Of a stretch of DNA of 64,000 nt, positions 21,629 through 30,773 are shown piece by piece; position 1 is the first letter of the stretch; every line of letters begins with the position of its first letter. The translations under genes and the position numbers were made by a program. A model generated the notes under the pieces. The model had not been told where the DNA came from. It ran no database searches and saw only the letters and a program-made list of their open reading frames with translations. The stretch covers positions 54,173 to 118,172 of the forward strand of contig FMBT01000427.1 in the NCBI GenBank assembly GCA_900095095.1, read 5' to 3'. Source of the stretch: Fragilariopsis cylindrus CCMP1102. Lineage: Eukaryota > Bacillariophyta > Bacillariophyceae > Bacillariales > Bacillariaceae.

Positions 21629-23356
21629 TTAGCGGAGTACCCTCCAGACAAAGCCGATGGAATGAAGCTGATCAAGGCGTTCTTCTGATAGTTCGTTCTT
21701 CTTGAAAAGTTGTCGCTGGTTACTAACCCATAGACCGAGTGAGGGATCTTCATCATATTGATTTGGAACCAAAGTATGTTTGTGTGCCTTCTCATACTCA
21801 ACAAGTTTTTGAAACATCTTCATCCACTTCCCTCCTTTGGCTCTTGCCCTTGCCCATTCAAAGTCAATCGAATTCAAAAGGTCGAGACGATTGGAAGGCA
21901 TATCATCATTTCTGTAATGATAACGTTGTTTGTAAACCCAACTTCCTAATTTGGAATCTTCATCATAATGTTGCGGTACCATCGTATGTTTATGTATCTC
22001 CTTATAGGCAACAAGTCTTTGAAACATATCATCCCATTTTTCATTATTATTTCTTTGAACTCCTTTCCATGCAAAGTCAATCGAATTCAAAAGGTCGAGT
22101 CGATTGGAAGGCATATCATCATTTCTGTATTTACCACGTTGTCTACAAACCCAAGTTCCGAGTGGGGGATCTTCTTTGTAATAATGCGGTACCATCGTAT
22201 GTTTATGTATCTCCTTATAGGCAACAAGTCTTTGAAAAGCTTTTTCCCAATTTGTATCATTCAAGCTCTCGTTATCAATTCGTCTTCTCTTTCCTCTTAC
22301 TACTGGTGACTTTGAATCTTTATTTTGATTGCTATCAGTGCTGTCTTCAGGAAGAGATTCATCTTCATCGTTTACATCGTCGTCATCTTGGTAATCATCG
22401 ATGTCGATGTTGCTGTCATCAGTGTCATCGCAGCATTCGTCATCTTCACTTTGATCCTGAGTACGTTTTCGATTTGTAGAACCATTACCTTTGCTGTTTT
22501 CTTTGTCCTTCTTCGCCGCACTCTCTGATTGACTAACTGTCTGGCTTTTGTGATAATCGTCGTCGTTATTGCTACTGCTATTGATGTTATTACCGTTATA
22601 TAACACCCAAACACTATCACGTGGTTCTGTCTTGATCTTTTGTACCCCTTCATTTATTCTAGCATTATTTTTGTTACTATTTTCGTTGTTGGTTTTGCCT
22701 TCGTCGTTACCGACGTCGTCGTCTGCCTTCGTTGCTGTTGTATCATCATGCCCTGCGATATTAGTAGTAGTGACAGCGACAGTGACAGCGTCCTCACCGT
22801 TGGTGTTGTTGTTGTTGTTGTTGTTGTTGTAGAAATCATGGTAGCTTTTAGCCATGATGTCGGCGACAGTAGTAGTAGTAGTAGTAGTCGATAATAAGGT
22901 ATCATTATTATTGACGACAGGCAGGGCGACAGTAGTGCTGGACGCAGCAGCAACAGCAACAGCAGCAGTAGCACCAGTAGCACCAGTAGCAGCACCAAAA
23001 CCAGAAGTATCATCATACGTATTTGTATTTGTATTCGGCAACAACACGCTGGTAGTAGTAGTAGAAGAAACATAATTATTAATAGTTTCCATCGCTTCTG
23101 CCATTACTTTTCGTAATAATTCATCACCATCGTCAACATCAACATCAACATCAACATCAACGGCGTTATTATTATCGCTACTCCTACTAGTAATAGTACT
23201 ACTCATGACTGATATCGGTTTAATTTCATCATCGTTGAAACTGTTAACCTCCGCCATAACCTTTCGTAACAATTCTTCACCGTCATCAGCAACGTCGATG
23301 CTATTATTGTTCATAACGTAGTTATTATCACTACTAGTACTAGTAGTAGCCATCAT
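21629..23356 (-). CDS. Protein with three helicase-associated (HA) domains
   Basis: A 575-residue frame from ATG 23356. The first 60 residues contain two copies of a (G/D)ELLRKVMAE motif, once as EELLRKVMAEVNSF and once as DELLRKVMAEAMET, encoded by a duplicated segment. A disordered Asn/Thr/Val-rich region and an acidic/basic linker follow. The last 190 residues are three tandem HA domains, each about 60-65 residues: W...F..L..YK..HKHT.VP..Y.ED..LG.WV..QR..Y, with the third diverged (FQKLVEYEKAHKHTLVPNQY). HA domains are thought to bind nucleic acid and are hugely expanded in diatoms, usually without a helicase core, as here. The repeats share near-identical DNA, so they arose by recent internal duplication. 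A nuclear DNA- or RNA-binding role is inference. Confidence 0.85.
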   Translation of the reverse strand: MMATTSTSSDNNYVMNNNSIDVADDGEELLRKVMAEVNSFNDDEIKPISVMSSTITSRSSDNNNAVDVDVDVDVDDGDELLRKVMAEAMETINNYVSSTTTTSVLLPNTNTNTYDDTSGFGAATGATGATAAVAVAAASSTTVALPVVNNNDTLLSTTTTTTTVADIMAKSYHDFYNNNNNNNNTNGEDAVTVAVTTTNIAGHDDTTATKADDDVGNDEGKTNNENSNKNNARINEGVQKIKTEPRDSVWVLYNGNNINSSSNNDDDYHKSQTVSQSESAAKKDKENSKGNGSTNRKRTQDQSEDDECCDDTDDSNIDIDDYQDDDDVNDEDESLPEDSTDSNQNKDSKSPVVRGKRRRIDNESLNDTNWEKAFQRLVAYKEIHKHTMVPHYYKEDPPLGTWVCRQRGKYRNDDMPSNRLDLLNSIDFAWKGVQRNNNEKWDDMFQRLVAYKEIHKHTMVPQHYDEDSKLGSWVYKQRYHYRNDDMPSNRLDLLNSIDFEWARARAKGGKWMKMFQKLVEYEKAHKHTLVPNQYDEDPSLGLWVSNQRQLFKKNELSEERLDQLHSIGFVWRVLR

Positions 23357-23543
23357 TGATTCGATTATTGTTCAGTTCAGTTCAATTCAATTCAATTCAA
23401 TTCAATTCAATTCAATATAATACAATTCGATCCTATTAAAGTACAATATGTTAGATACTATTGTTGTCTTCTTATCGAAGCTCTGTTGTCGACGTAATAT
23501 CAATATATGGTAAAACGGAGTTGTACTCTACAATAGACAAGAA

Positions 23544-23760
23544 AACTTCCTCCGAGCAACGTTTAACTCAACCGCGCTATTGTTTGAAAATTAAGACGAG
23601 CTAAAGGACACTAAAACCTTAAAATTCTACTCAGAAAATGCGAAATATGTACGAAAAAAATAAAAATAAGCGAATCTTTTGAGGGTGTTCAAAGCGCTTC
23701 TACCGTGTAATAATTCGAATCAATAGCGCGGTTGAATTAAGCGTTGCACGGAAGAAGTAA
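23544..23760. mobile_element. Small foldback (MITE-like) element
   Basis: The left arm (about 23544-23590) contains GCAACGTTTAACTCAACCGC, and the right arm (about 23712-23760) is its inverted complement with few mismatches, including GCGCGGTTGAATTAAGCGTT. Arms of about 45 bp enclose roughly 125 bp of AT-rich sequence with no ORF. No clear target duplication is seen, so element borders are approximate. Confidence 0.5.
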
Positions 23761-23889
23761 TGCAGTAGTCGCGCCGTTTAAATTTTTGAAATCAAGTCAT
23801 ACCGTACATTCATTACATTTATTATTTGAAAACATAAAATTCGCGAAAAATAAAAATCGAGTGCAATATTCTTAGATTTGGATTCCCCG

Positions 23890-23990
23890 TATGTATGTAT
23901 GAAGTATAGTACATAATTTTGAGGCAATATTGCTGGTGACAGTAGAACGAAACGAAACGAAACGGAACACCGTAGTATTACTATAAGACA
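23890..23990 (+). repeat. Direct repeat copy 2, flanks HA gene
   Basis: Second copy of the block at 21364-21473, same orientation, sharing ATAATTTTGAGGCAATATTG and GTAGTATTACTATAAGACA. It has fewer GTAT units but extra CGAAA units. Confidence 0.85.
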
Positions 23991-24292
23991 CGCCAATAAT
24001 ACCGGTAGGATGCTTAATCTTCACCATCGTCATAAAACATACACCACACATGTTTCCTTCTTTATCTACGTTCACATAGTCCTATCTGTATTCATTATTT
24101 ACTAGAGTGTACATACCCAGTACCGTCTTTCACGATGATATCTTCGTAATATTCATAGTACCGTACTTCTCAAATTCTTCGTTGTTATATCCATCATTAT
24201 CACCATCGTTCTCATACAGTGTCATTAAACCCATTATTTTTACTATCAAGAGCGGTTCCAACTTTATATCACCACTATCTCACTTAGAAGAC

Positions 24293-25818
24293 CTATTTGC
24301 GCTTCCGTTTCCCTTTCAATTCATTAAGTGTGTTGCTGTTGCTGTTGCTGTTGCTGTTGTTGTTACTGCCTTCACTAGAATCATAATTTGTAATATTAGT
24401 AGTAGTAGTAGCAGTAGTAGTACAACTACCACCACGATCTTCTGTCATAACCGGCGCGTAGAAGTGATGGACCAGGTGGAAAAGTCCTGTTGCACACTTT
24501 TTACTCTCCGTTTCTTCGCTGATAGAAACAGTATCCCTACCATTTCTATTATAAATGTAAATTTCTGAGGAATTATTGTAAGCCCTCTCCAGTATTAGAG
24601 GCCATAATGCACGATTCATAGTTGGTTTATCCTCATCATCAGTGTTATTAGACCTCCTGCTGGATTTCCCCTCGTGAGCTCCTTCCTTCCAGCTTTATTG
24701 ATTCTCAATACATACTCGATTTTCGGTTCGTATTTTTGACTTGAATATACGCCAAGGTTCGAGATTCCATCAAATTTTTCAAGAAGAGTAACCAATGCTG
24801 CTATTTCCTTAGGGTCCTTCGTTACATTCAGTGTATCACCATCGCCATCATCACACATTTGCTTCCGGATCGGATTATGATTAAGATTCAATTTGAGCAG
24901 TTTGTTATTAGGTATCAATTTAATCTGTTTGATTCTATCACCAATACCACAAAGACTTTCAATGTTGTTACAACTAATATCAAGTGTATGAAGATTAGGG
25001 AACCGTTCTCGTATTTCAAATACCAATCGTTTCAAATCGTCTTCATTTAATTCGCAGTCAATCACCTTGATTGTAGTTAGGCTATGTCTGAAACATAAAT
25101 CATCATTTTGAAGAACATATAGAATTTCATCTGTGTCTTCTCGTGTCATATAACGAAAAACCAATTCTTCTAGCGTATTTGAAAATATCTTTAGAAATGA
25201 TGACAAGTTAGAATTAAATTCTGATTCTTCTTGGATAACAACTTTCTTGATTGAAGAAAGTTGAAGTCCTTCTGGAACATTTTCAAACATATTACTAGTA
25301 CAAAGATTAAAAGTAATTGTTTTGAGTACAGGAAGATTACCAAGTTCCATGGTAAGTAACTGACAATTCTGAAGACATATACTTTCAAGACTTTGAAATT
25401 GATCAATGATCGATGGTACGTCAAAAGCATCATAAGCTTGGTAAAGAAATAAAAATGTGATCCTACCTGTTTTGGAATCTATCTCGATGTATTCCTCACG
25501 ATTGAAATCAAAATAACCCTTGAATTTCACGTATTCGCCATAATTATTATCAACAAGATCTACTAAATACTTCGATAATATTCCAACTTTATACAGCGTA
25601 TTCATCAAATTGTATCCTTCTTTAATATTCATAATGATATTGTCAGGCACATGATGCATACATTCTGCCACAATCTGACGCTGTTCTGCGTCTGCATCTG
25701 CATCTGCATCTGCGTCTGCATCTGCGTCTGATTCTGATTCTGCGTCTGATTCTGCGTCTGCATCTGTGTCTATGTCTGCTTCCGCTTCTGCTTCTGCTTC
25801 TGCTTCTGCTTCGTTCAT
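24293..25818 (-). CDS. Diatom LRR-type protein, paralogue 2, one frame break
   Basis: From ATG 25818 the protein opens with a run of Glu-Ala and Asp-Ala dipeptides (a TCTGCA/TCTGCT microsatellite at 25685-25810). It continues with irregular LRRs (LESICLQNCQLLTMELGNLP, LEELVFRYM, LTTIKVIDCEL, LHTLDISCNNI, LLKLNLNHNPI), IEYVLRINKAGRKELT, and in another frame the terminal block LWPLILERAYNNSSEI with ATGLFHLVHHFYAP. One extra G in the four-base run at 24668-24671 joins the two parts. It ends in an Asn/Ser-rich tail and GKRKRK, a possible nuclear signal. Domain order matches the 19099-21327 gene, so the two are paralogues on opposite strands on either side of the HA gene. Function unknown beyond protein binding. 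Confidence 0.7.
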
Positions 25819-26562
25819 GTTTGATTTAATTCAGTTTAATTTATGATTCGTTCGATCCGATAGGACTATGGTTCATTCGATCGAGCGATCTGCCTGTTTT
25901 TTGTTTTGTTTATACCTATATTCGTCGAATGGACTTGATTTTGAATGCTTCTTTTGTTCGACGACGACAGTTTTTGATTTTATGTAGATCTGAAGCAGCT
26001 TTGCCAGTACGGTAGTGATCCTTGTTCAGCATACCATCTTATTTCAAAATAAAGGGGGGCGGGGGGGGAGGGGGGACTACTAGTAGTACTTTACCACTAG
26101 GCACTGGACGTTTGGGGTGTTGAAACGGGACTGACTAATATTCAGTCCTTTATCCTAACAATCTTTAGCTACTGTACTGTATGCACAAGAAATAATTCGA
26201 CATGAACTTGTGTACTGTACTGTACATACAGTAATACGGTAGGTACCGAAGATAGTATAATAGTATAATAGGATAAAACACATCGAATGACCGCACATTA
26301 ACCCAACAAGAACACACACATCGACGAAGACTATCTAAACAACAATTGACACTGCTAGATTATATCTGGTAAAAGCAACACCATCAAGAAGTATCCAATT
26401 GAATGTCGTCGAAAAAGTAACAAGTCGGTTGGTCTAAGCAAATTAAAAATCGCGTCTCACCGTCGCATTCATAGTCATACAGAAGACAAGTCTATTGATC
26501 TGTATGTACAAGTCAAAAATAAAATACAAATTAAGATAAATTAAACTAAAATACCGAACAAA
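25819..26562. other. Divergent intergenic region
   Basis: Between LRR gene 2 and the amino acid transporter. It has a striking G-tract block at 26054-26077 (G6, G8, G6 separated by C/A), able to form a G-quadruplex, and TACTGTA repeats near 26170-26235. No gene supported. Confidence 0.45.
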
Positions 26563-28094
26563 ATGGGCGAAGATAACAGCAACAACATAATATCTCATCG
26601 TAGGTCTTCTGGCGATCACAGTACTGATGTGGGAAATAACCACAACAACAGTAACAGTAACAATGATACTGAAATGACAACAACAGTATCAACAAACAAT
26701 AATAATAATAATAATAATAATGGTAATGCTACTCTTAAAAGTGAGAAACCAACCTTCTCGCCGCTGGAAATAGAAAATTCAACAACAACAACGGCAGCGA
26801 TCGATGTTGATGTTGATGTCGATGTCGATGTCGATGATGACGGAGAACTAATAAATCCTTTAGTTGCTGACGCTACTTCTACTGCCACATACACCAATAC
26901 ATCGAATGATCATGATCATCATGGTGCTGGTCCACCCGGATCAGCCAGTACACCACAAGTGATAATTAATATCATTATCTCATTTGTGGGTGCTGGATTA
27001 TTAGGTGTACCAAATGCATTTTCAAAATCAGGTTGGTTACTGGGTTCGATCACACTCTTAACAGTCTCCGCATTGAATGTCTATGGAATGTTATGTTTAC
27101 CACAAGTGCAACGTGTCTTACAAAAACAATATCCACATGAAATTATACAATCGTATGGTGACTTAGGACGGATCTGTTTAGGAACCAAAGGTGAAAAATT
27201 AATCTTTATTTGTTTAGGGATCAGTCAAGCAGGATTTGCTACCGCGTATTTAATTTTATTTCCGCTAATTTAAATTCCATCTATAATTGGTCCAGATTTA
27301 TCGTGTGTATTCTGTGTGTCCCGGGCCTGGTGGGATTAGTCCAATTTCGTGATTTGAAATCCTTATCACCCTTTTCCATGTTAGCCAATGGTGCTAATTT
27401 TTGTGCACTAAGTGCGGTATTGTTCCAAGATTATGAACATTACACACCACATAATGACACGATACAGAAATGGAATTCCGATGGATTATTATATGTGATT
27501 GCCATTACCATATATAGTATGGAAGGTGTGGGGTTAATATTAAGTTTAAAATCAAGTTGTAAACAACCCAAGGATTTTTCCTTCTTATTAATATCCACAT
27601 TAACAGCAATTTCCTTATTTATGGTAATATTTGGTTCCGCAGGATATTGGGCATTCGGTGATTCGACAATGGCACCCATTACCTTAAATATGGCCTCTCA
27701 TTGGTCCGCAACATTTGTGAAGTGTGCATTATGTCTTGGCCTATACTTGACGTATCCAATTATGATGTTCCCGATATGGACCATCATTGAAACACCAGCA
27801 GTATCCAATCAAAAACGATTCCTGATACGATCCACTATTGTGTGTCTCTCCGCAATCATTGCTTATGCCGTTCCAAATTTTGGTCAATTCTTATCATTGG
27901 TGGGTTCCTCAATCTGTACATTGCTGGGATTTGTGTTTCCATCCTACTTTCATTTATATGTCGTCGGGAAAGACTTACCATTATATCAAAAAATAATAGA
28001 TAGTTTTTTATTAGTTGGTGGATTGTCCTTCGGTTGCTTAGGTACGTATCAATCTCTAGTGGCGATGATGAATGGTGAATTGGAAGCCGAATAA
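26563..28094 (+). CDS. Amino acid transporter, AAAP/SLC36-38 family, one frame break
   Basis: ATG 26563. The first 125 residues are disordered (Asn run, Asp-Val dipeptides). Then comes the AAAP first helix VIINIIISFVGAGLLGVPNA, with the unwound G-AG-LG segment that binds substrate and ion in this fold. The frame ends early in LILFPLI, while a second frame continues from ISANLNSIYNWSRFIV through eight further helices to NGELEAE at 28094. One extra T in the run at 27254-27257 makes a continuous protein of about 510 residues with 11 helices, the usual size. Members carry neutral amino acids or auxin-like acids with H+ or Na+ over plasma or vacuolar membranes; specificity cannot be read here. Confidence 0.83.
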
Positions 28095-28659
28095 ATTAAT
28101 AGTATAAATAAACTATTAAATAATATAGATGATGACTCTATTATGTTGATGAGTATTACCTAATCAAAACAGCATCGTACGGTCCTAGCATACCAAATAT
28201 ACACCATACAGAAAAAAAAACATCGCTATTGATACTACTATTTTGTACTACTACTACTAAAGCTGTTCTAGAGGTGTCAGAAAATGTGAAATTTAAAATC
28301 TATCTATTTTAGAGCTGATGATACAATTCCTTTTTCATTTTTTTCTATGACTAATATAATTACAGTAACTTCCTTCCCGGGATTTCTTTTACAAATAAGA
28401 ATTTTACAATATTATCATTCTTCCAATCCCCATTCACTTCTTGTTCTTTTTACACACATACTTTATACAACTTTGTTATGGCCTGATTTGTGATCGATAC
28501 ATCAAAGGTTCTTCGTTTCCATTTAAGATTATAGTTGCAGTTGTCGTCGCACCATCTACCTCGCCAGTAATATATCGCGATCGATGGCCGTACAAAAGCG
28601 AAGCATGCATGGCGTGCGTCGCGTTACGTCCTCATCTCATGTCAATGTCATCTCATATC
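28095..28659. other. Spacer between convergent genes
   Basis: AT-rich 3' regions of the transporter and the following minus-strand gene. Nothing else is seen. The ORF at 28441-28695 has no coding character. Confidence 0.4.
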
Positions 28660-29297
28660 TCATTTTTTTATAAAAGACATAATACCAGGAGTTAAATCTT
28701 TTTCATCAAATATTAATTCATTAATTATTAAAGTTTGAGGTGTCAGATCATTGGTTTCATCTGCAACTAGTTCTAACAAGTCTTTCAAAAGTATGTCACC
28801 ACCTGCATGTCCCTGTCCCCATCCCAATGGCAGTGGTCCAATTTAGTGACGAGACCGGATAAGTGACGACGATTAATATGTTGTACCATTATATATTCCA
28901 TTCGATTTTCCTCATCATAAAGATCATCCTCGAATTGAACATTTAGATCATCTATATTGATTCGTTGTACGACGACTCCACCCAATCGTATTTCAATTTC
29001 ATGTAGTGAACTTAATGGCAAACCATCAGTAGTAAGATCGTGGCTACTACCATCATCAAAGCATACATGTATATGCGGGGAATCTCTATAACCTTCATAA
29101 GTATATCGTTCAGCATTTTTGAATGATTCTTCATAATGGACAGGTGTACCATTCGTACCTGTAATCTGTACAAGTAATCGTTCATTTTCAGATTCTGTTT
29201 GTCTAGATTTCAATTTATCAATTTCTTGTATCATCTCTGCTACCGTACGATCTTTGAGAACAGCTGCAACGAACGGTGCTAAATCTGATCCGGACAT
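28660..29297 (-). CDS. Uncharacterised diatom multigene-family protein
   Basis: The start ATG at 29297 gives MSGSDLAPFVAAVLKDRTVA, an N-terminus I recognise as recurrent in an unnamed diatom family: a short helix, a coiled-coil segment (MIQEIDKLKSRQTESENERL), then a beta-rich domain with VQITGTNGTPVHYEESF and LHEIEIRLGGVVVQR. The uncorrected frame stops at 28785, but a shifted frame (GWGQGHAGGDILLKDLLELV, then INELIFDEKDLTPG) stays open to a stop at 28660. One extra C near 28816 joins them. The total is about 212 residues. There is no targeting signal or catalytic motif. An upstream in-frame extension lacks conservation and I do not include it. Confidence 0.55.
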
Positions 29298-29775
29298 AAC
29301 AATAATTGCTTCTCCTGTACTTTGTATTTGTATTTGAATTTGTATTAGAATCTTCCTGATCGAATGGGAGGGGGTAATCGATGTACGGTGTATGCAGGAC
29401 TGCAACACTGCATTGATGCGTTTGTATCGAATCGAATTGAATTACTTTACCGGTAAGCTAGCGTGCTTTTTGAACGAAATTTTGATCAGGTCAAACAAGC
29501 AAACTCTTTTCAAATTTTCTCTGCTCTTTACTAGCTGTAGCGAGGGCTTTAATCAGGAGTTCCGCGCGTTAAAATTAAGACGCGCTACAATCAAGGCACG
29601 CTAAAACACACACACCTTTTTTGGAAAAGATGCCGAAGGGTTACACACTTCAAACTCAAAGTATCATATAAGTTTTATTTACTAGTAAGTACTAGTGCGC
29701 AGTTGTAGCAGTTGTAGCTAGCTAGCTATAAGAGAGGGACGTTGCTTACATCAAAGCAAAGAAAATCCTATCAAA
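29298..29775. other. Divergent intergenic region
   Basis: Shared promoter region between the family protein (minus) and the 2H phosphoesterase (plus). It contains a hairpin GCGCGTTAAAATTAAGACGC near 29561, and AATTAAGACG..GCTA also resembles the inside of the foldback at 23544-23760. Confidence 0.35.
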
Positions 29776-30396
29776 ATGTCATTACTATTGGACCCGTATA
29801 AATCCAGCAGTTTCATCGGTCATTCACTTTGGTTCGTACCGTGTGGGGATTCCAAAATCGCATACGAATCCCTGATTACGGATGCATCGAAAAATCTGGA
29901 AACTTTTCGGTTCATTCCACACATTACGTTAGTCGCGGCTCTACTAGATGGTGAAATAGATGTTTGTGTCCGGACGAAGAAGTTGGCGTCCACGTTAGCA
30001 CCGTTCACGTTCGAATTCGATCAACTTTCTCATGGTGATGCGTACTTTAAATGTGTTTATGCCCAAATGAAACGAACCGAGACGGTCGTTGCCGCCAATG
30101 CGCTTGCTCGACAATTCTTCCCAGAACGAAGTTCGGATCCGGACTATATACCACATATGAGTCTCGTGTATGGTGACTTCGACGATACAATTAAACAACA
30201 CCATATCATTCCGACATTGGAAAATTCCATGATGGAAGATCAGGATGGTGTTCGTAATAATAGCAAAGGTATCGCGGCGGCTATCGCATCGATACAGGTA
30301 GATGCAATTGAGGTGTGGTCCACAGAGGGTGATGTAAAAGAATGGTACAAAGTGGAAACCGTACCACTTACTGGTGTTTCTTCAAACAAAATTTAA
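29776..30396 (+). CDS. 2H phosphoesterase, cyclic phosphodiesterase-like
   Basis: A 206-residue intact frame. It has the two diagnostic H-x-(T/S) motifs of the 2H superfamily: FIPHITLVAAL (residues about 46-56) and YIPHMSLVYGD (about 126-136). The N-terminal GHSLWFVP is the first strand of the fold. The length and the second motif followed by GD resemble plant and yeast cyclic nucleotide phosphodiesterases (ADP-ribose 1'',2''-cyclic phosphate from tRNA splicing). It probably acts as a soluble cytosolic or nuclear enzyme in RNA-end or nucleotide metabolism. No targeting signal is seen. Codon use is more G/C-ending than in neighbouring low-complexity genes. Confidence 0.8.
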   Translation: MSLLLDPYKSSSFIGHSLWFVPCGDSKIAYESLITDASKNLETFRFIPHITLVAALLDGEIDVCVRTKKLASTLAPFTFEFDQLSHGDAYFKCVYAQMKRTETVVAANALARQFFPERSSDPDYIPHMSLVYGDFDDTIKQHHIIPTLENSMMEDQDGVRNNSKGIAAAIASIQVDAIEVWSTEGDVKEWYKVETVPLTGVSSNKI

Positions 30397-30773
30397 ATTG
30401 ATTTAGGAAATATAATTAAGTTCTATCATCGCCCATCTTTTATTCTAGCTAACAGCACAACAGCACAACGCCTATAATCAATCCGTCACAGTGTAACCAG
30501 ATTTATAATTCGGTGTGACAAGATGACGAGTTTTTCGTCAGCATTTCCACAAAAGAGAGGAGTGTCAACGTCCTTCGGATAAATTACGAAGAAATCCTCA
30601 ACGAAATTTTTTGGGAAAATCACGGTATTTTCTTTGAATAATTTTTATAGATTCTATGATGCCTTATCGTCAGTGACTTCAGATATCCGTCCTTTTAGTT
30701 CCTCTCATATTTGTTTTCCTGCACCAATGGCAACTCTTTTGGAAAGGTAATTCGTTGAGAAGATGAATATTTA
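30397..30773. other. Spacer between convergent genes
   Basis: About 380 bp between two convergent genes; AT-rich 3' regions, nothing else seen. Confidence 0.4.

Larger units (their letters stand above)
23357..24292. other. Intergenic region with microsatellite, foldback and repeat copy 2
   Basis: Contains a TTCAA microsatellite upstream of the HA gene (about 23371-23415), an imperfect inverted repeat (23544-23760), and the second copy of the direct repeat (23890-23990). No gene supported. Confidence 0.5.

Noticed and set aside
22569-23075. Long Val/Leu/Ser-rich ORFs on both strands over the HA gene N-terminus
   Set aside because: They are other-frame readings of trinucleotide repeats that encode Asn, Thr and Asp in the real gene.
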